NCBI RefSeq assembly: GCF_002245535.1
Contig: NZ_NKCN01000006.1
Span: 62,001-126,000 of the forward strand
DNA length: 64,000 bases
DNA from: Mycobacterium lehmannii
GTDB lineage: Bacteria; Actinomycetota; Actinomycetes; Mycobacteriales; Mycobacteriaceae
Direction: 5' to 3'
Below are positions 18,831 through 26,544 of this stretch, in pieces (the stretch's first letter is position 1; every line of letters begins with the position of its first letter). The position numbers were made by a program, and so were the translations under genes. The notes beneath the pieces are model-generated. The model had not been told where the DNA came from, did no database searches, and saw only the letters and a program-made list of their open reading frames with translations.

Positions 18831-19742
18831 TCAGCAGTCGATCAGCCCCAATCGCTCCACCAACCACCGCCGGAGTTCCGGCCCGTAGTCATCGCGCTTC
18901 AACGCAAAGTCAACCGCAGCCTTGAGGTAGCCTCCGGGATTTCCGAGGTCGTGTCGAGAGCCGCGGTGGACGACGACGTGCACCGGGTGTCCCTCGTTGA
19001 TGAGCAACGCCACGGCGTCGGTCAGCTGGATCTCACCTCCCGCGCCGCGCGGAACCCGCCGCAGTGCGTCGAAGATGGCCCGGTCCAGGACGTATCGACC
19101 GGCCGCGGCGTACGGCGACGGGGCATCCTCGGCCTTCGGCTTCTCGTACATCCCCTTCACACGCAACACGTTCGGGTTGTTCGTGTCGGAGACGGGTTCG
19201 ACGTCGAAGACGCCGTAAGCGCTGATTTCGTCGCGCGGCACTTCGATCGCACACAGCACCGAACCACCGCGTTTGGCCCGCACCTTCGACATGGTCTCCA
19301 GCACGCCGGTCGGCAGCACGAGGTCGTCGGGCAGCAGCACCGCGATCGCGTCCTCCTCGGGGCTCAGCTTCGGTTCCACGCAGCTGACCGCGTGGCCGAG
19401 GCCCAGCGGCTCGGCCTGCACCACCGACTCGACCTTGATGAGGGCCGGTGCGCGACGCACCTTCTCCAGCATCGACTTCTTGCCGCGGGCCTCCAAGGTG
19501 CCCTCGAGCACGAGGTCCTCGACGAAATGCGCGACGACCCCGTCCTTGCCCTCCGACGTGATGATGATCAGCCGTTCCGCGCCCGCCTCGGCCGCTTCCG
19601 CCGCGACGAGTTCGATGCCCGGTGTGTCGACGACCGGGAGCAGTTCCTTGGGGACCGTTTTGGTGGCCGGCAGGAACCGAGTGCCCAGGCCAGCCGCAGG
19701 AACCACCGCCGTGTGGGGGATCGAGACCAGAGGCCGTGTCAT
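18831..19742 (-). CDS. galU: UTP-glucose-1-phosphate uridylyltransferase
   Basis: Makes UDP-glucose from UTP and glucose-1-phosphate, the precursor of trehalose, glycolipid and arabinogalactan sugars. The 303-residue protein has the nucleotidyltransferase signature AAGLGTRFLPATKTVPKELL, then PLGLGHAV, the metal-binding LLPDDLV, YEKPK, and the GGEIQLTDA segment. Length and start (ATG 19742) are standard. It heads the leftward block galU-moeA/glp-rimJ and is divergent from the cyclo-ligase gene. Confidence 0.96.
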   Translation of the reverse strand: MTRPLVSIPHTAVVPAAGLGTRFLPATKTVPKELLPVVDTPGIELVAAEAAEAGAERLIIITSEGKDGVVAHFVEDLVLEGTLEARGKKSMLEKVRRAPALIKVESVVQAEPLGLGHAVSCVEPKLSPEEDAIAVLLPDDLVLPTGVLETMSKVRAKRGGSVLCAIEVPRDEISAYGVFDVEPVSDTNNPNVLRVKGMYEKPKAEDAPSPYAAAGRYVLDRAIFDALRRVPRGAGGEIQLTDAVALLINEGHPVHVVVHRGSRHDLGNPGGYLKAAVDFALKRDDYGPELRRWLVERLGLIDC

Positions 19743-19818
19743 CGTTCACACACTAACGTCCATGGGCAGGTTGAACGTTGCGAGGTCGGGCGTGTTGAGA
19801 CCGATTGGGGAAGATGAC

Positions 19819-20433
19819 ATGAGCGCGACCAAGGCGGAGCTACGGGCCTCGATTCTGGTAGCTCGCCGGGCCCTGCCCGCGCACGAGCACGACGCCGATG
19901 CATACGCGTTGACCGAGCATGTGTCGGCACTCGTCTCGACCGAAACGACTGTCTGCGCCTACGTCCCGGTCGGCTCCGAGCCCGGCTCCCCCGAGATGAT
20001 CGACGCCCTTCACCGGCGTGGCGTGCGGGTGCTGCTGCCGGTCGCCAGGTACGACGTAGCGGGTACCCCGCAGCCGTTGCAGTGGGGCGAGTACGTGCCC
20101 GGCGAATTGGCGGAGGGGCGGTTCGGTCTTCGGGAACCGGAAGGGCCGCGGCTCGAACCCGAGACCATCGCGCTTGCCGCAACATTGTTGATTCCCGCGC
20201 TCGCGGTCGATCGCGGTGGTGTGCGGCTGGGCCGCGGTGCCGGCTTCTACGACCGGTCGCTGCGGTTGGCGTCGCGGTCGGCGCGGCTCGTGGCGGTCGT
20301 GCGTGACGACGAACTCGTCGACCGACTGCCCGCCGAACCGCACGACGTGTCGATGACCCACGCGCTGACACCGCGGCGCGGGTTGGTGACCCTCGGCCGG
20401 GCGACGGGGCCGGGAATGACGCACGCCACGTAG
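19819..20433 (+). CDS. 5-formyltetrahydrofolate cyclo-ligase
   Basis: Converts 5-formyl-THF and ATP to 5,10-methenyl-THF, recovering a stored folate. The 204-residue protein starts at ATG 19819; the frame is open much further upstream but that part lies antisense to galU. Motifs: KAELRASILVARRALP with the N-terminal Arg region, the conserved FGLREPEGP, and the loop GGVRLGRGAGFYDRSL containing GxGxGYYD-like residues that bind ATP/phosphate. This is the Rv0992c equivalent. The CIRCE element begins 5 bp past its stop. Confidence 0.93.
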   Translation: MSATKAELRASILVARRALPAHEHDADAYALTEHVSALVSTETTVCAYVPVGSEPGSPEMIDALHRRGVRVLLPVARYDVAGTPQPLQWGEYVPGELAEGRFGLREPEGPRLEPETIALAATLLIPALAVDRGGVRLGRGAGFYDRSLRLASRSARLVAVVRDDELVDRLPAEPHDVSMTHALTPRRGLVTLGRATGPGMTHAT

Positions 20434-20438
20434 CGGTT

Positions 20439-20465
20439 CTAGCACTTGAGCCGGTAGAGTGCTAA
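20439..20465. promoter_or_regulatory. CIRCE operator (HrcA binding site)
   Basis: CTAGCACTT-N9-GAGTGCTAA matches the CIRCE consensus TTAGCACTC-N9-GAGTGCTAA at 16 of 18 positions with exact N9 spacing. It lies 28 bp before the GTG of the FmdB/Ruc-like gene, so that gene should be repressed by HrcA and induced by heat or proteotoxic stress. Confidence 0.9.
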
Positions 20466-20492
20466 CAGATTTGACCACCAGGGAGGGGTCCC

Positions 20493-20846
20493 GTGCCTAC
20501 GTATTCCTATGCGTGCACCGAGTGCGGCGACAAGTTCGACGCAGTCCAGGCGTTCAGCGACGCCTCGCTGACCACGTGCAAGAAGTGCAACGGCCGGCTG
20601 CGCAAGCTGTTCGGGAACGTAGGCGTGGTGTTCAAGGGCAGCGGCTTCTACCGCACCGACAGCCGTGAGTCCGCCAAGAGCTCGTCGAACGGCTCGAGCA
20701 ACGGGTCCAGCTCGTCGGAGTCGAGTTCCTCGTCGGAGAAGACTTCGTCGTCGGAGAAGAAATCGTCGGATTCGGCGGGTTCCAGCACGTCTAGCAGTTC
20801 CTCGGGCTCGTCCGGCTCTCCGGCAGCGGCCGCCGCATCGAGCTGA
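20493..20846 (+). CDS. FmdB-family zinc-ribbon protein, Ruc-like redox chaperone
   Basis: 117 residues from GTG 20493 with a GGGAGGGG ribosome site. The N-terminal zinc ribbon has C8-x2-C11 and C29-x2-C32, ending in the family's KLFGN...FKGSGFYRTD. From about residue 57 the protein is nearly all Ser/Gly with Glu and Lys, clearly disordered. The M. tuberculosis equivalent Rv0991c has been reported as a redox-regulated chaperone (Ruc) that becomes active on cysteine oxidation and zinc loss; the same cysteines and disordered tail are present here. The CIRCE site upstream matches control by HrcA together with the Hsp60 genes. Confidence 0.9.
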   Translation: MPTYSYACTECGDKFDAVQAFSDASLTTCKKCNGRLRKLFGNVGVVFKGSGFYRTDSRESAKSSSNGSSNGSSSSESSSSSEKTSSSEKKSSDSAGSSTSSSSSGSSGSPAAAAASS

Positions 20847-20915
20847 CGCTCGAAGTTATCCACAGGACGGCGAGTACCTCGCCCACCCTCCCGATGCGCT
20901 GCCTAACTTGGCCGC

Positions 20916-21566
20916 ATGGGGGACTCACTCAATCCGTCGCCGCTGCGTCGGATCACCGAGATCATGCGGCCCGATTGGACGCGCACGGTGCTGGCCCGCC
21001 GCATCGCCGCGGGCGCTCTTGTGATGCTCGCCGCCGTCGCAGCGGTGCGTCCCGATCCCGATGACCAGCACGTCGACGCCGTCGTCGCCGCGCGCGACCT
21101 GAGCCCGGGAAGCGAACTGACCGCCGATGACGTTCGGCGCGAAAAGCTCGACGCCGCAACGGTTCCCGACGGTGTTCAGACTGATGCCGCCGCGGTCGTC
21201 GGCGCCACGCTGGCTGGCCCCGTCCGCCGCGGCGAGGCGCTCACCGATGTCCGCCTGCTGACGCCCCGGCTCGCCGAAGCGGCGGCGGGCGCGACCGCGC
21301 GCATCGTGCCGCTGTCGCTCGACGAGACCGCGGTGCTCGATCTGATCCGCCCGGGCGATGTGGTCGACGTGCTGGCCGCCGGCGGCGAATCCGACACCCG
21401 GCCGCGGGTGGTGGCCAGCGATGCGATCGTCGTGTTGGTGTCCGAAAAGCCCACGGGGACAGGCGCGGGCACCGACCGCGTGGTTCTGGTGGCGCTGCCC
21501 GCCCATGCCGCCAACGAGGTGGCCGCCGCGACGCTGGTGGAGACCGTGACGCTCACGCTGCACTGA
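20916..21566 (+). CDS. SAF-domain protein (CpaB/RcpC-like N-terminal part)
   Basis: 216 residues. One N-terminal membrane segment (about 27-45, [18 protein letters not shown]) precedes a periplasmic SAF domain (about 52-115: [23 protein letters not shown]). The rest resembles the C-terminal part of Flp pilus assembly protein CpaB/RcpC ([12 protein letters not shown]). No other Flp/Tad pilus gene is nearby, and mycobacterial genomes often carry such orphan SAF proteins (probably Rv0990c here). Function unknown. Confidence 0.78.
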   Translation: MGDSLNPSPLRRITEIMRPDWTRTVLARRIAAGALVMLAAVAAVRPDPDDQHVDAVVAARDLSPGSELTADDVRREKLDAATVPDGVQTDAAAVVGATLAGPVRRGEALTDVRLLTPRLAEAAAGATARIVPLSLDETAVLDLIRPGDVVDVLAAGGESDTRPRVVASDAIVVLVSEKPTGTGAGTDRVVLVALPAHAANEVAAATLVETVTLTLH

Positions 21567-21678
21567 AGACGGGCCGGTAGCACCCCCTCCACGTGGGGTA
21601 TTCCTGCCCTGTCCGGTGGTAACGCGGCTAACGTGCGAACTGTCGACCACAAACCAGGGCAGGGAGGATCTGAGACAC

Positions 21679-22137
21679 ATGTTGAAGGGCTTCAAAGATT
21701 TCCTCGCCAGAGGCAACATCGTCGACCTCTCGGTCGCGGTGGTCATCGGTACGGCGTTCACCGGGCTGGTCACCAGGTTCACCGACAGCATCATCGAGCC
21801 GCTGATCAGCCGCATCGGCGCGGGCGGTGAATCCGACTACGGCATTCTGCGCATCGGCATCGGCGGGGGCCAGACGATCGACCTGAATGTTCTGCTGTCC
21901 GCAGCGATCAACTTCATCCTGGTTGCGGCCGTCGTGTACTTCCTCGTCGTGCTGCCCTACAACCGGCTGCGCAAGAAGGGCGAAGTCGAGCAGGCCCAGG
22001 ACACCGAGCTGACCCTGCTGACCGAGATCCGCAACATCCTCGCCGAGACCAACGGTTCCTCGGGCGCACACAGCGCCGCACCCGGCACCGGTCCCGACCC
22101 CGACACCGCGAAGACCACGAGCGCCGACAAAACCTGA
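21679..22137 (+). CDS. mscL: Large-conductance mechanosensitive channel MscL
   Basis: Pentameric inner-membrane channel that opens under hypo-osmotic stress. 152 residues from ATG 21679, with AGGGAGG 11 nt upstream. The N-terminal amphipathic [31 protein letters not shown] covers the gating TM1, followed by the periplasmic loop and TM2 ([24 protein letters not shown]). The cytoplasmic helix has [10 protein letters not shown] hydrophilic Thr/Asp tail follows. It ends against a strong bidirectional terminator shared with porin gene 1. Confidence 0.96.
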   Translation: MLKGFKDFLARGNIVDLSVAVVIGTAFTGLVTRFTDSIIEPLISRIGAGGESDYGILRIGIGGGQTIDLNVLLSAAINFILVAAVVYFLVVLPYNRLRKKGEVEQAQDTELTLLTEIRNILAETNGSSGAHSAAPGTGPDPDTAKTTSADKT

Positions 22138-22145
22138 TCGGAACG

Positions 22146-22177
22146 GAACAGCCCCCGGAGAGTTCCGGGGGCTGTTC
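22146..22177. terminator. Bidirectional terminator mscL / porin gene 1
   Basis: 14-bp perfect stem GAACAGCCCCCGGA / TCCGGGGGCTGTTC with a 4-nt loop (GAGT), lying between the convergent stops of mscL (22137) and the porin (22198). A near-identical hairpin follows porin gene 2. Confidence 0.9.
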
Positions 22178-22197
22178 GTTGCTCGGGAGAGCGTCTG

Positions 22198-22842
22198 TCA
22201 GTTCATGTTCCACGGTTCGCCGTAGGTGGTGACGCTGTCACCGGCCGACGAGATCAGTCGGGCGAACGGACGCAACAACACACCACCGGCAGCACCGGTG
22301 ACAGTGCCGTGCGCATTGGACACCGCCACACCACCTTCCGCGCCGGCCACATCCACCGAGAAGGTCGCGACCTCCTGAATACCCGGGCCGTTACCGAGAT
22401 CGGCGCTGATCGACACACCCGGGAACAGGTTCGGCGTGGTCAAGAAGCCCTGGTTCGGGTCGAGGGTCGGCGGCGCCTGGTCGAGCAGGATGTTCGGGGT
22501 GGTGTAGCTGAAGTTGATGCCCACGCCCAGCGACCACGGGAAGCCGATCTGATAGCCCAACTCCAACGTGCCCTCGAACTCGTCGGCACCCGGGCCGGCC
22601 ACGATGTACTTCGCCCGGCCGCTGTGGAACCACTCACGAGTCAGCCGGTTGCGGTCAAGAGGAAACACGCCATTGAGGAAGGTGTCCCACTGCTGAATGG
22701 TCAGCGTCCGGTCCTTGCCGTCGACCAGACTCAACTCATTGTCCAGCCCCGCGTGAGAGGTGCCCGAACTCACGAACAACGACGCGAGGGCTCCAGCGAT
22801 CGCCAAAACCAGCGCCATCAGCACCCGACCGAATACCTTCAT
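22198..22842 (-). CDS. MspA-family outer-membrane porin, copy 1
   Basis: Octameric porin of the mycobacterial outer membrane for small hydrophilic nutrients. 214 residues from ATG 22842 (AGGGAGA 5 nt upstream); a 31-residue signal peptide ends in SHA, leaving a mature protein of 183 beginning GLDNELSLVDG. It is almost identical to MspA except in the constriction loop. MspA has D90-D91; here the residues are D90-Q91 followed by APPTLDPNQGF, one residue shorter. The mature protein equals that of copy 2. Transcribed from a promoter about 155-180 bp upstream (22994-23022). This corresponds to the mspC neighbourhood of M. smegmatis. Confidence 0.97.
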   Translation of the reverse strand: MKVFGRVLMALVLAIAGALASLFVSSGTSHAGLDNELSLVDGKDRTLTIQQWDTFLNGVFPLDRNRLTREWFHSGRAKYIVAGPGADEFEGTLELGYQIGFPWSLGVGINFSYTTPNILLDQAPPTLDPNQGFLTTPNLFPGVSISADLGNGPGIQEVATFSVDVAGAEGGVAVSNAHGTVTGAAGGVLLRPFARLISSAGDSVTTYGEPWNMN

Positions 22843-22993
22843 GTTCTCCCTAGCTAGTCGATGCGGCCCCCCTGTGGACCCGCAACTGGTGTCAGCCGTA
22901 GCTGGCGCTAGCGCCGCACGACGCATGAGTGCCATTTGAGCAAATGAGAGACCTCATGCTGCTCTAATGTTTCGCTCATCCGTTGACACGAGG

Positions 22994-23022
22994 AACATAA
23001 CGGCGCTGACGGAAACCGGCAA
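22994..23022 (-). promoter_or_regulatory. Promoter of porin gene 1
   Basis: On the minus strand TTGCCG (-35, 23017-23022), 17 bp, TATGTT (-10, 22994-22999). The same two hexamers with the same 17-bp spacing, and the flanking GACACGAGGAACATAACGG block, occur at the equivalent distance before porin gene 2. It predicts a leader of about 145 nt. Confidence 0.7.
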
Positions 23023-23245
23023 CGCGAAAGCGTGAGCCTCATCCGCGAAGCCCCGGCTATTCCCGCACGGTTCATTTCGGCTCAGCGCGCGAATAAGGCC
23101 TGTCACGAGCGGATTCCGCCGCTCTTTCGCGGGTATTGTGGGACTTCAAGCTCGTCGTTTCGGCCGGGCGGGTGTCGGCGACGTGTGCTGCGGCACACCT
23201 GACCTCGATTCGAGCCATGGTCACAGTTTCGGTGCTGTAACGCGC

Positions 23246-23261
23246 AGTGATCAAGATCACT
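23246..23261. promoter_or_regulatory. CRP-like cAMP receptor site between porin genes
   Basis: AGTGATCAAGATCACT, a dyad with the GTGA-N6-TCAC core of mycobacterial CRP (Rv3676-type) sites. It lies about 225 bp upstream of the porin 1 promoter, far for direct control of it, and downstream of porin 2. Confidence 0.45.
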
Positions 23262-23324
23262 AGCAAAGTGCTTGTGCTATTTACCTAATGGCAACGTCCT
23301 GTTCCGCGGGCAGCCAGAAACAAG

Positions 23325-23355
23325 ACAGCCCCCGGAGGGTTGTTCCGGGGGCTGT
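23325..23355. terminator. Terminator of porin gene 2
   Basis: 12-bp perfect stem ACAGCCCCCGGA / TCCGGGGGCTGT with a short loop, 23 bp past the stop of porin gene 2. It is a duplicate of the hairpin at 22146-22177 and belongs to the duplicated unit. Confidence 0.88.
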
Positions 23356-23377
23356 TCGTTGCTCGGGAGAGCGTCTG

Positions 23378-24022
23378 TCAGTTCATGTTCCACGGCTCGC
23401 CGTAGGTGGTGACGCTGTCCCCGGCCGACGAGATCAGCCGCGCGAACGGACGCAACAACACACCACCGGCAGCACCGGTGACAGTGCCGTGCGCATTGGA
23501 CACCGCCACACCACCTTCCGCGCCGGCCACATCCACCGAGAAGGTCGCGACCTCCTGAATACCCGGGCCGTTACCGAGATCGGCGCTGATCGACACACCC
23601 GGGAACAGGTTCGGCGTGGTCAAGAAGCCCTGGTTCGGGTCGAGGGTCGGCGGCGCCTGGTCGAGCAGGATGTTCGGGGTGGTGTAGCTGAAGTTGATGC
23701 CCACGCCCAGCGACCACGGGAAGCCGATCTGATAGCCCAACTCCAACGTGCCCTCGAACTCGTCGGCACCCGGGCCGGCCACGATGTACTTCGCCCGGCC
23801 GCTGTGGAACCACTCACGAGTCAGCCGGTTGCGGTCAAGAGGAAACACGCCATTGAGGAAGGTGTCCCACTGCTGGATCGTCAGCGTCCGGTCCTTGCCG
23901 TCGACCAGACTCAACTCATTGTCCAGCCCCGCGTGAGAGGTGCCCGAACTCACGAACAACGACGCGAGGGCTCCAGCTATCGCCAAAACCAGCGCCATCA
24001 GCACCCGACCCAAAACCTTCAT
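23378..24022 (-). CDS. MspA-family outer-membrane porin, copy 2
   Basis: 214 residues from ATG 24022 (AGGGAGA upstream). Compared with copy 1 the protein differs at one position only, residue 4 of the signal peptide (Leu instead of Phe). The 183-residue mature porins are identical, including the D90-Q91 constriction and the shortened loop. About ten base differences, mostly silent, separate the two coding regions. The duplicated block includes the terminator, coding region, leader start and promoter; sequence beyond the promoters is unrelated. Tandem porin genes are known in M. fortuitum and the M. chelonae group. Confidence 0.97.
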   Translation of the reverse strand: MKVLGRVLMALVLAIAGALASLFVSSGTSHAGLDNELSLVDGKDRTLTIQQWDTFLNGVFPLDRNRLTREWFHSGRAKYIVAGPGADEFEGTLELGYQIGFPWSLGVGINFSYTTPNILLDQAPPTLDPNQGFLTTPNLFPGVSISADLGNGPGIQEVATFSVDVAGAEGGVAVSNAHGTVTGAAGGVLLRPFARLISSAGDSVTTYGEPWNMN

Positions 24023-24392
24023 AATCTCCCTAGCTATGTCGGCGGTCAGCCCTCGGCTCACCGTGCTCTGCAGTTGGCGCCTGGCACACCTCTGGTCCCA
24101 GCGGCACGAAGCCTCTGCGACCAGACGAGAGATCTCACTTGTCGCTGTTACGTGCTGTTCATCGTTTGTGACACGAGGAACATAACGGTCGGGCACAAAC
24201 CCGGCAACGGGAGATCGCTGTACGAATGCGGAACGTTACCGGACCTGCTGGTTTGCCGAGGAGTCAGCCGGGTACTCGCCGTCGGCCTGTCATCTGCGCG
24301 TAACGCGGACCGATCGGTGGGGTCGGGAAAGGACCAGCGCCGCTGCGCTTGAAAATGCGACAAGGCTGGTCGCGCGGTGTCGGCTCGATGAG
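24023..24392. other. Upstream region of porin gene 2
   Basis: 370 bp holding the leader (about 145 bp) and promoter of porin gene 2. The remaining 180 bp up to the small ORF stop show no gene or repeat that I can support. Confidence 0.5.
24179..24207 (-). promoter_or_regulatory. Promoter of porin gene 2
   Basis: On the minus strand TTGCCG (24202-24207), 17 bp, TATGTT (24179-24184), about 157 bp before the ATG. Conserved with the porin 1 promoter although the spacer sequences differ. Confidence 0.7.
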
Positions 24393-24551
24393 TCAATTGT
24401 GATGCGGCGGACGATTTTCGCGTAGCCAACGCTCGCGCTCGGCGTCCTCGTCGGCCGTCGGGGCGTCGCGCTCATCGCCCGAAATTCTCGGGATGACCTC
24501 GCCGAAGAGGTCGTCGAGTGATTCGCGGTCAGGCCTCTGCCGCTCATCCAC
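24393..24551 (-). CDS. Small acidic protein of 52 residues after moaB2
   Basis: Starts at GTG 24551 and ends at TGA 24393. The peptide is hydrophilic: MDERQRPDRESLDDLFGEVI, an Asp/Glu-rich middle, and the end ERWLRENRPPHHN. I recall actinobacterial small proteins with a DDLFG-x-V opening and a WxRENRPPHH-like end near this locus, but could not check it. The ribosome site is poor and a CRP-type dyad lies 14 bp before the start. Same strand as mprA-mprB-pepD-moaB2, 53 bp after moaB2. Function unknown. Confidence 0.6.
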   Translation of the reverse strand: MDERQRPDRESLDDLFGEVIPRISGDERDAPTADEDAERERWLRENRPPHHN

Positions 24552-24564
24552 CGGGACGCCTAAT

Positions 24565-24580
24565 TGTGATTAAGATCACA
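24565..24580. promoter_or_regulatory. CRP consensus site between moaB2 and the small ORF
   Basis: TGTGATTAAGATCACA has the full TGTGA-N6-TCACA symmetry of CRP-family operators. It is 14 bp upstream of the small ORF start and 25 bp past the moaB2 stop. That close to a start codon it would more likely repress than activate. Confidence 0.6.
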
Positions 24581-24604
24581 TTCCGAACTTTCGGCGAGTC
24601 GGGG

Positions 24605-25174
24605 TCAGATGTCGAGGCTCGACAGCTGGCCGATGATCTGGACCGCGAGCGGATTGAGGGTCGCCATCCCATCGCGGACCGCCGCGCGGGAACCGGCAAG
24701 GTTGACCACCAGGGTGCTGCCCGAGATGCCGGCGAGGCCACGGGAAACACCCGCATCGATCATCCCCGCGGACAACCCCGAGGCGCGCAAGGCCTCCGAG
24801 ATGCCGAGCAGTTCACGGTCGAGAATGTCGCGGGTGGCTTCGGGCGTCACGTCGCGGGGGGTGACACCCGTTCCACCGACCGACACCACGAGGTCCACCC
24901 CGCCGATGACCGCGGTGTTGAGAGCGTTGCGAATCTCGACCTCGTCGGACGACACGACGACGACCCCGTCGACGACGAACCCGGCCTCCGTGAGCAGTTC
25001 GGTGACCAGCGGACCGCTGTGGTCCTCCTCGTCGCCGTGTGCGGTGCGGTCGTCGACCACGACGACCAGTGCTCGGCCCACCAACTCCCCTGGCTGCTCC
25101 ATGACTGCAACCGTATATGCGGCCCGTGACAGCGGCGCGGCCACTCTCAGGGTGCTCACGTCGGTCGGCGTCAT
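24605..25174 (-). CDS. moaB2: MoaB2-type molybdopterin-binding (MogA/MoaB fold) protein
   Basis: 189 residues from ATG 25174, which shares its A with the pepD stop (TGATG), so translation is coupled. Contains the MPT-binding MoaB/MogA fold: VVVVDDRTAHGDEEDHSGPLV, then DLVVSVGGTGVTPRDVTPEATRDIL (the GGTG molybdopterin loop), and the SGLSAGMIDAG and NLAGS segments. The family adenylylates molybdopterin in cofactor synthesis. It is the Rv0984 equivalent. Its fixed place after the stress protease suggests a role linked to envelope stress, or pure co-transcription; the sequence does not decide. Confidence 0.92.
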   Translation of the reverse strand: MTPTDVSTLRVAAPLSRAAYTVAVMEQPGELVGRALVVVVDDRTAHGDEEDHSGPLVTELLTEAGFVVDGVVVVSSDEVEIRNALNTAVIGGVDLVVSVGGTGVTPRDVTPEATRDILDRELLGISEALRASGLSAGMIDAGVSRGLAGISGSTLVVNLAGSRAAVRDGMATLNPLAVQIIGQLSSLDI

Positions 25175-26544
25175 CACTGCTGCGCCTTACCCAGCGTGAC
25201 CTGGACCGACTTCGGCTTGCCCGACGGGTCGAGATACGACAGCGTGACCTTTTCCCCAGGCGCCCTGGAGCGGATGGCGGCGACCAGCGCATCGGCGCTG
25301 CCGATCACGCGGTCGTCGACCTTGGTGACCACGACCCCGCTGGGTAGCCCTGCCGCGGCAGCAGCGCCACCGTCAGTCACCTCGACGATCCGAGCGCCGT
25401 CGATCGACGCGTCGTTGCCAACCTGCACACCCAGCGACGCGTGCGCGGCGGTGCCGTTCTTGATCAATTCGTCGGCGATCCTCTTGGCCTGGTCCACCGG
25501 GATCGCGAAGCCGAGGCCGATGGAACCGCTCTGCGCTTGAGGCCCGGCGTCGGCGCCCAGTGTGGCGATGGCGGAGTTGACGCCGATCAGCTCACCGTTC
25601 ATGTTGACCAGCGCGCCACCGGAGTTGCCGGGGTTGATGGCGGCATCGGTCTGGATCGCGTCCAGGACGGTGTTCTGATTACGAGCGTCGCCGCTGGCGG
25701 CGACGGGACGGTTCAGCGCGCTGATGATCCCGGTCGTGACGGTGCCCTCGAGGCCGAGCGGTGAACCGACGGCGACCACGTCCTGACCCACCTGCAGGTT
25801 GGCCGACGAACCGATGGTGATGGGGGTGAGGTCGGAGACGCCCTGAGCCTTCACCACGGCGATGTCGCTACTCGGGTCGGTGCCGATGACGGTGAACGGG
25901 GCGCTGCGACCGTTCGAGAAGGTCACCTTGGTCTGGGCCCCGCCCGGGCCCGCCGAGGGGCCACTGGGACCGCCGGGACCGCCCTGGGCCGCCGACACCA
26001 CGTGGTTGTTGGTCAGGATCAATCCGTCGGAGGACAGGATGATGCCCGACCCCTCTTCGGATGCCCGCCCCATGTCCGTCTCGAGCTTGACGACGCTCGG
26101 AACCACCTTCGCCGCGACCTGCTCCACCGAACCCACCGGCAGGCTGGCAGCGGGCACACTGGGCGCCGCGCCGTCGATCGATGACGATGCCGAGGGCCGG
26201 TCGGGCTGCGCCAGCAGCGCCACCCCCCCGCCGATGCCGGCCGACACGACCGCCACGGCAAGCGCTCCAGCCGTCAATGCCCCTGCGCGGGAACGCTTTT
26301 GCGGTGGCTGACCGGGCAGCGGCTGAGCCGCGCCGCGGTAGGGATCGTAAGGCGAGCGGAACTGCTGCTGGGTCGGATGCTGATGAGCCGCTTGCTGCTG
26401 CGTCGCATAGCGCCAGTCGTAGGGCTGCTGCTGGTAAGGGCCGGGGCGCTGAACGCCGCCAGGGTAGCCGGGCGTCCCATGCTCAGCGCCCATCGGCCGA
26501 CGGCCGGGCGGCGGGGGCGGCGAATACCTCGGGTGATTCGTCAT
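25174..26544 (-). CDS. pepD: HtrA-family serine protease PepD
   Basis: 456 residues from ATG 26544. A Pro/Gln-rich cytoplasmic N-terminus (about 1-90) precedes one membrane helix (about 92-115). The trypsin-like domain follows with the triad His (LTNNHVV), Asp (SDIAVVKA) and Ser (GNSGGAL), then a C-terminal PDZ domain (ASLGVQVG to the end). Extracytoplasmic quality-control protease and chaperone; the Rv0983 product. In M. tuberculosis it is controlled by MprAB and SigE and in turn affects SigE signalling. The gene begins 185 bp after mprB and overlaps moaB2 by one base. Earlier in-frame codons exist up to 26592. Confidence 0.95.
   Translation of the reverse strand: MTNHPRYSPPPPPGRRPMGAEHGTPGYPGGVQRPGPYQQQPYDWRYATQQQAAHQHPTQQQFRSPYDPYRGAAQPLPGQPPQKRSRAGALTAGALAVAVVSAGIGGGVALLAQPDRPSASSSIDGAAPSVPAASLPVGSVEQVAAKVVPSVVKLETDMGRASEEGSGIILSSDGLILTNNHVVSAAQGGPGGPSGPSAGPGGAQTKVTFSNGRSAPFTVIGTDPSSDIAVVKAQGVSDLTPITIGSSANLQVGQDVVAVGSPLGLEGTVTTGIISALNRPVAASGDARNQNTVLDAIQTDAAINPGNSGGALVNMNGELIGVNSAIATLGADAGPQAQSGSIGLGFAIPVDQAKRIADELIKNGTAAHASLGVQVGNDASIDGARIVEVTDGGAAAAAGLPSGVVVTKVDDRVIGSADALVAAIRSRAPGEKVTLSYLDPSGKPKSVQVTLGKAQQ

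Larger units (their letters stand above)
22843..23324. other. Upstream region of porin gene 1, between the two porin genes
   Basis: About 480 bp without a supported gene. It contains a leader of about 145 bp for porin 1, its promoter (22994-23022), and a CRP-like dyad (23246-23261). The remainder has no recognisable content. Short open frames here have no ribosome sites. Confidence 0.6.

Noticed and set aside
20640..20846. Repetitive sequence that could be taken for a tandem DNA repeat or array
   Set aside because: It encodes the Ser-rich disordered tail of the FmdB/Ruc-like protein; units are irregular and there are no spacers, so it is not a CRISPR array.
22198..24022. Possible assembly duplication of a single porin gene
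   Set aside because: The two units differ at several silent positions, in promoter spacers and in all outer flanks, so they are two real genes.
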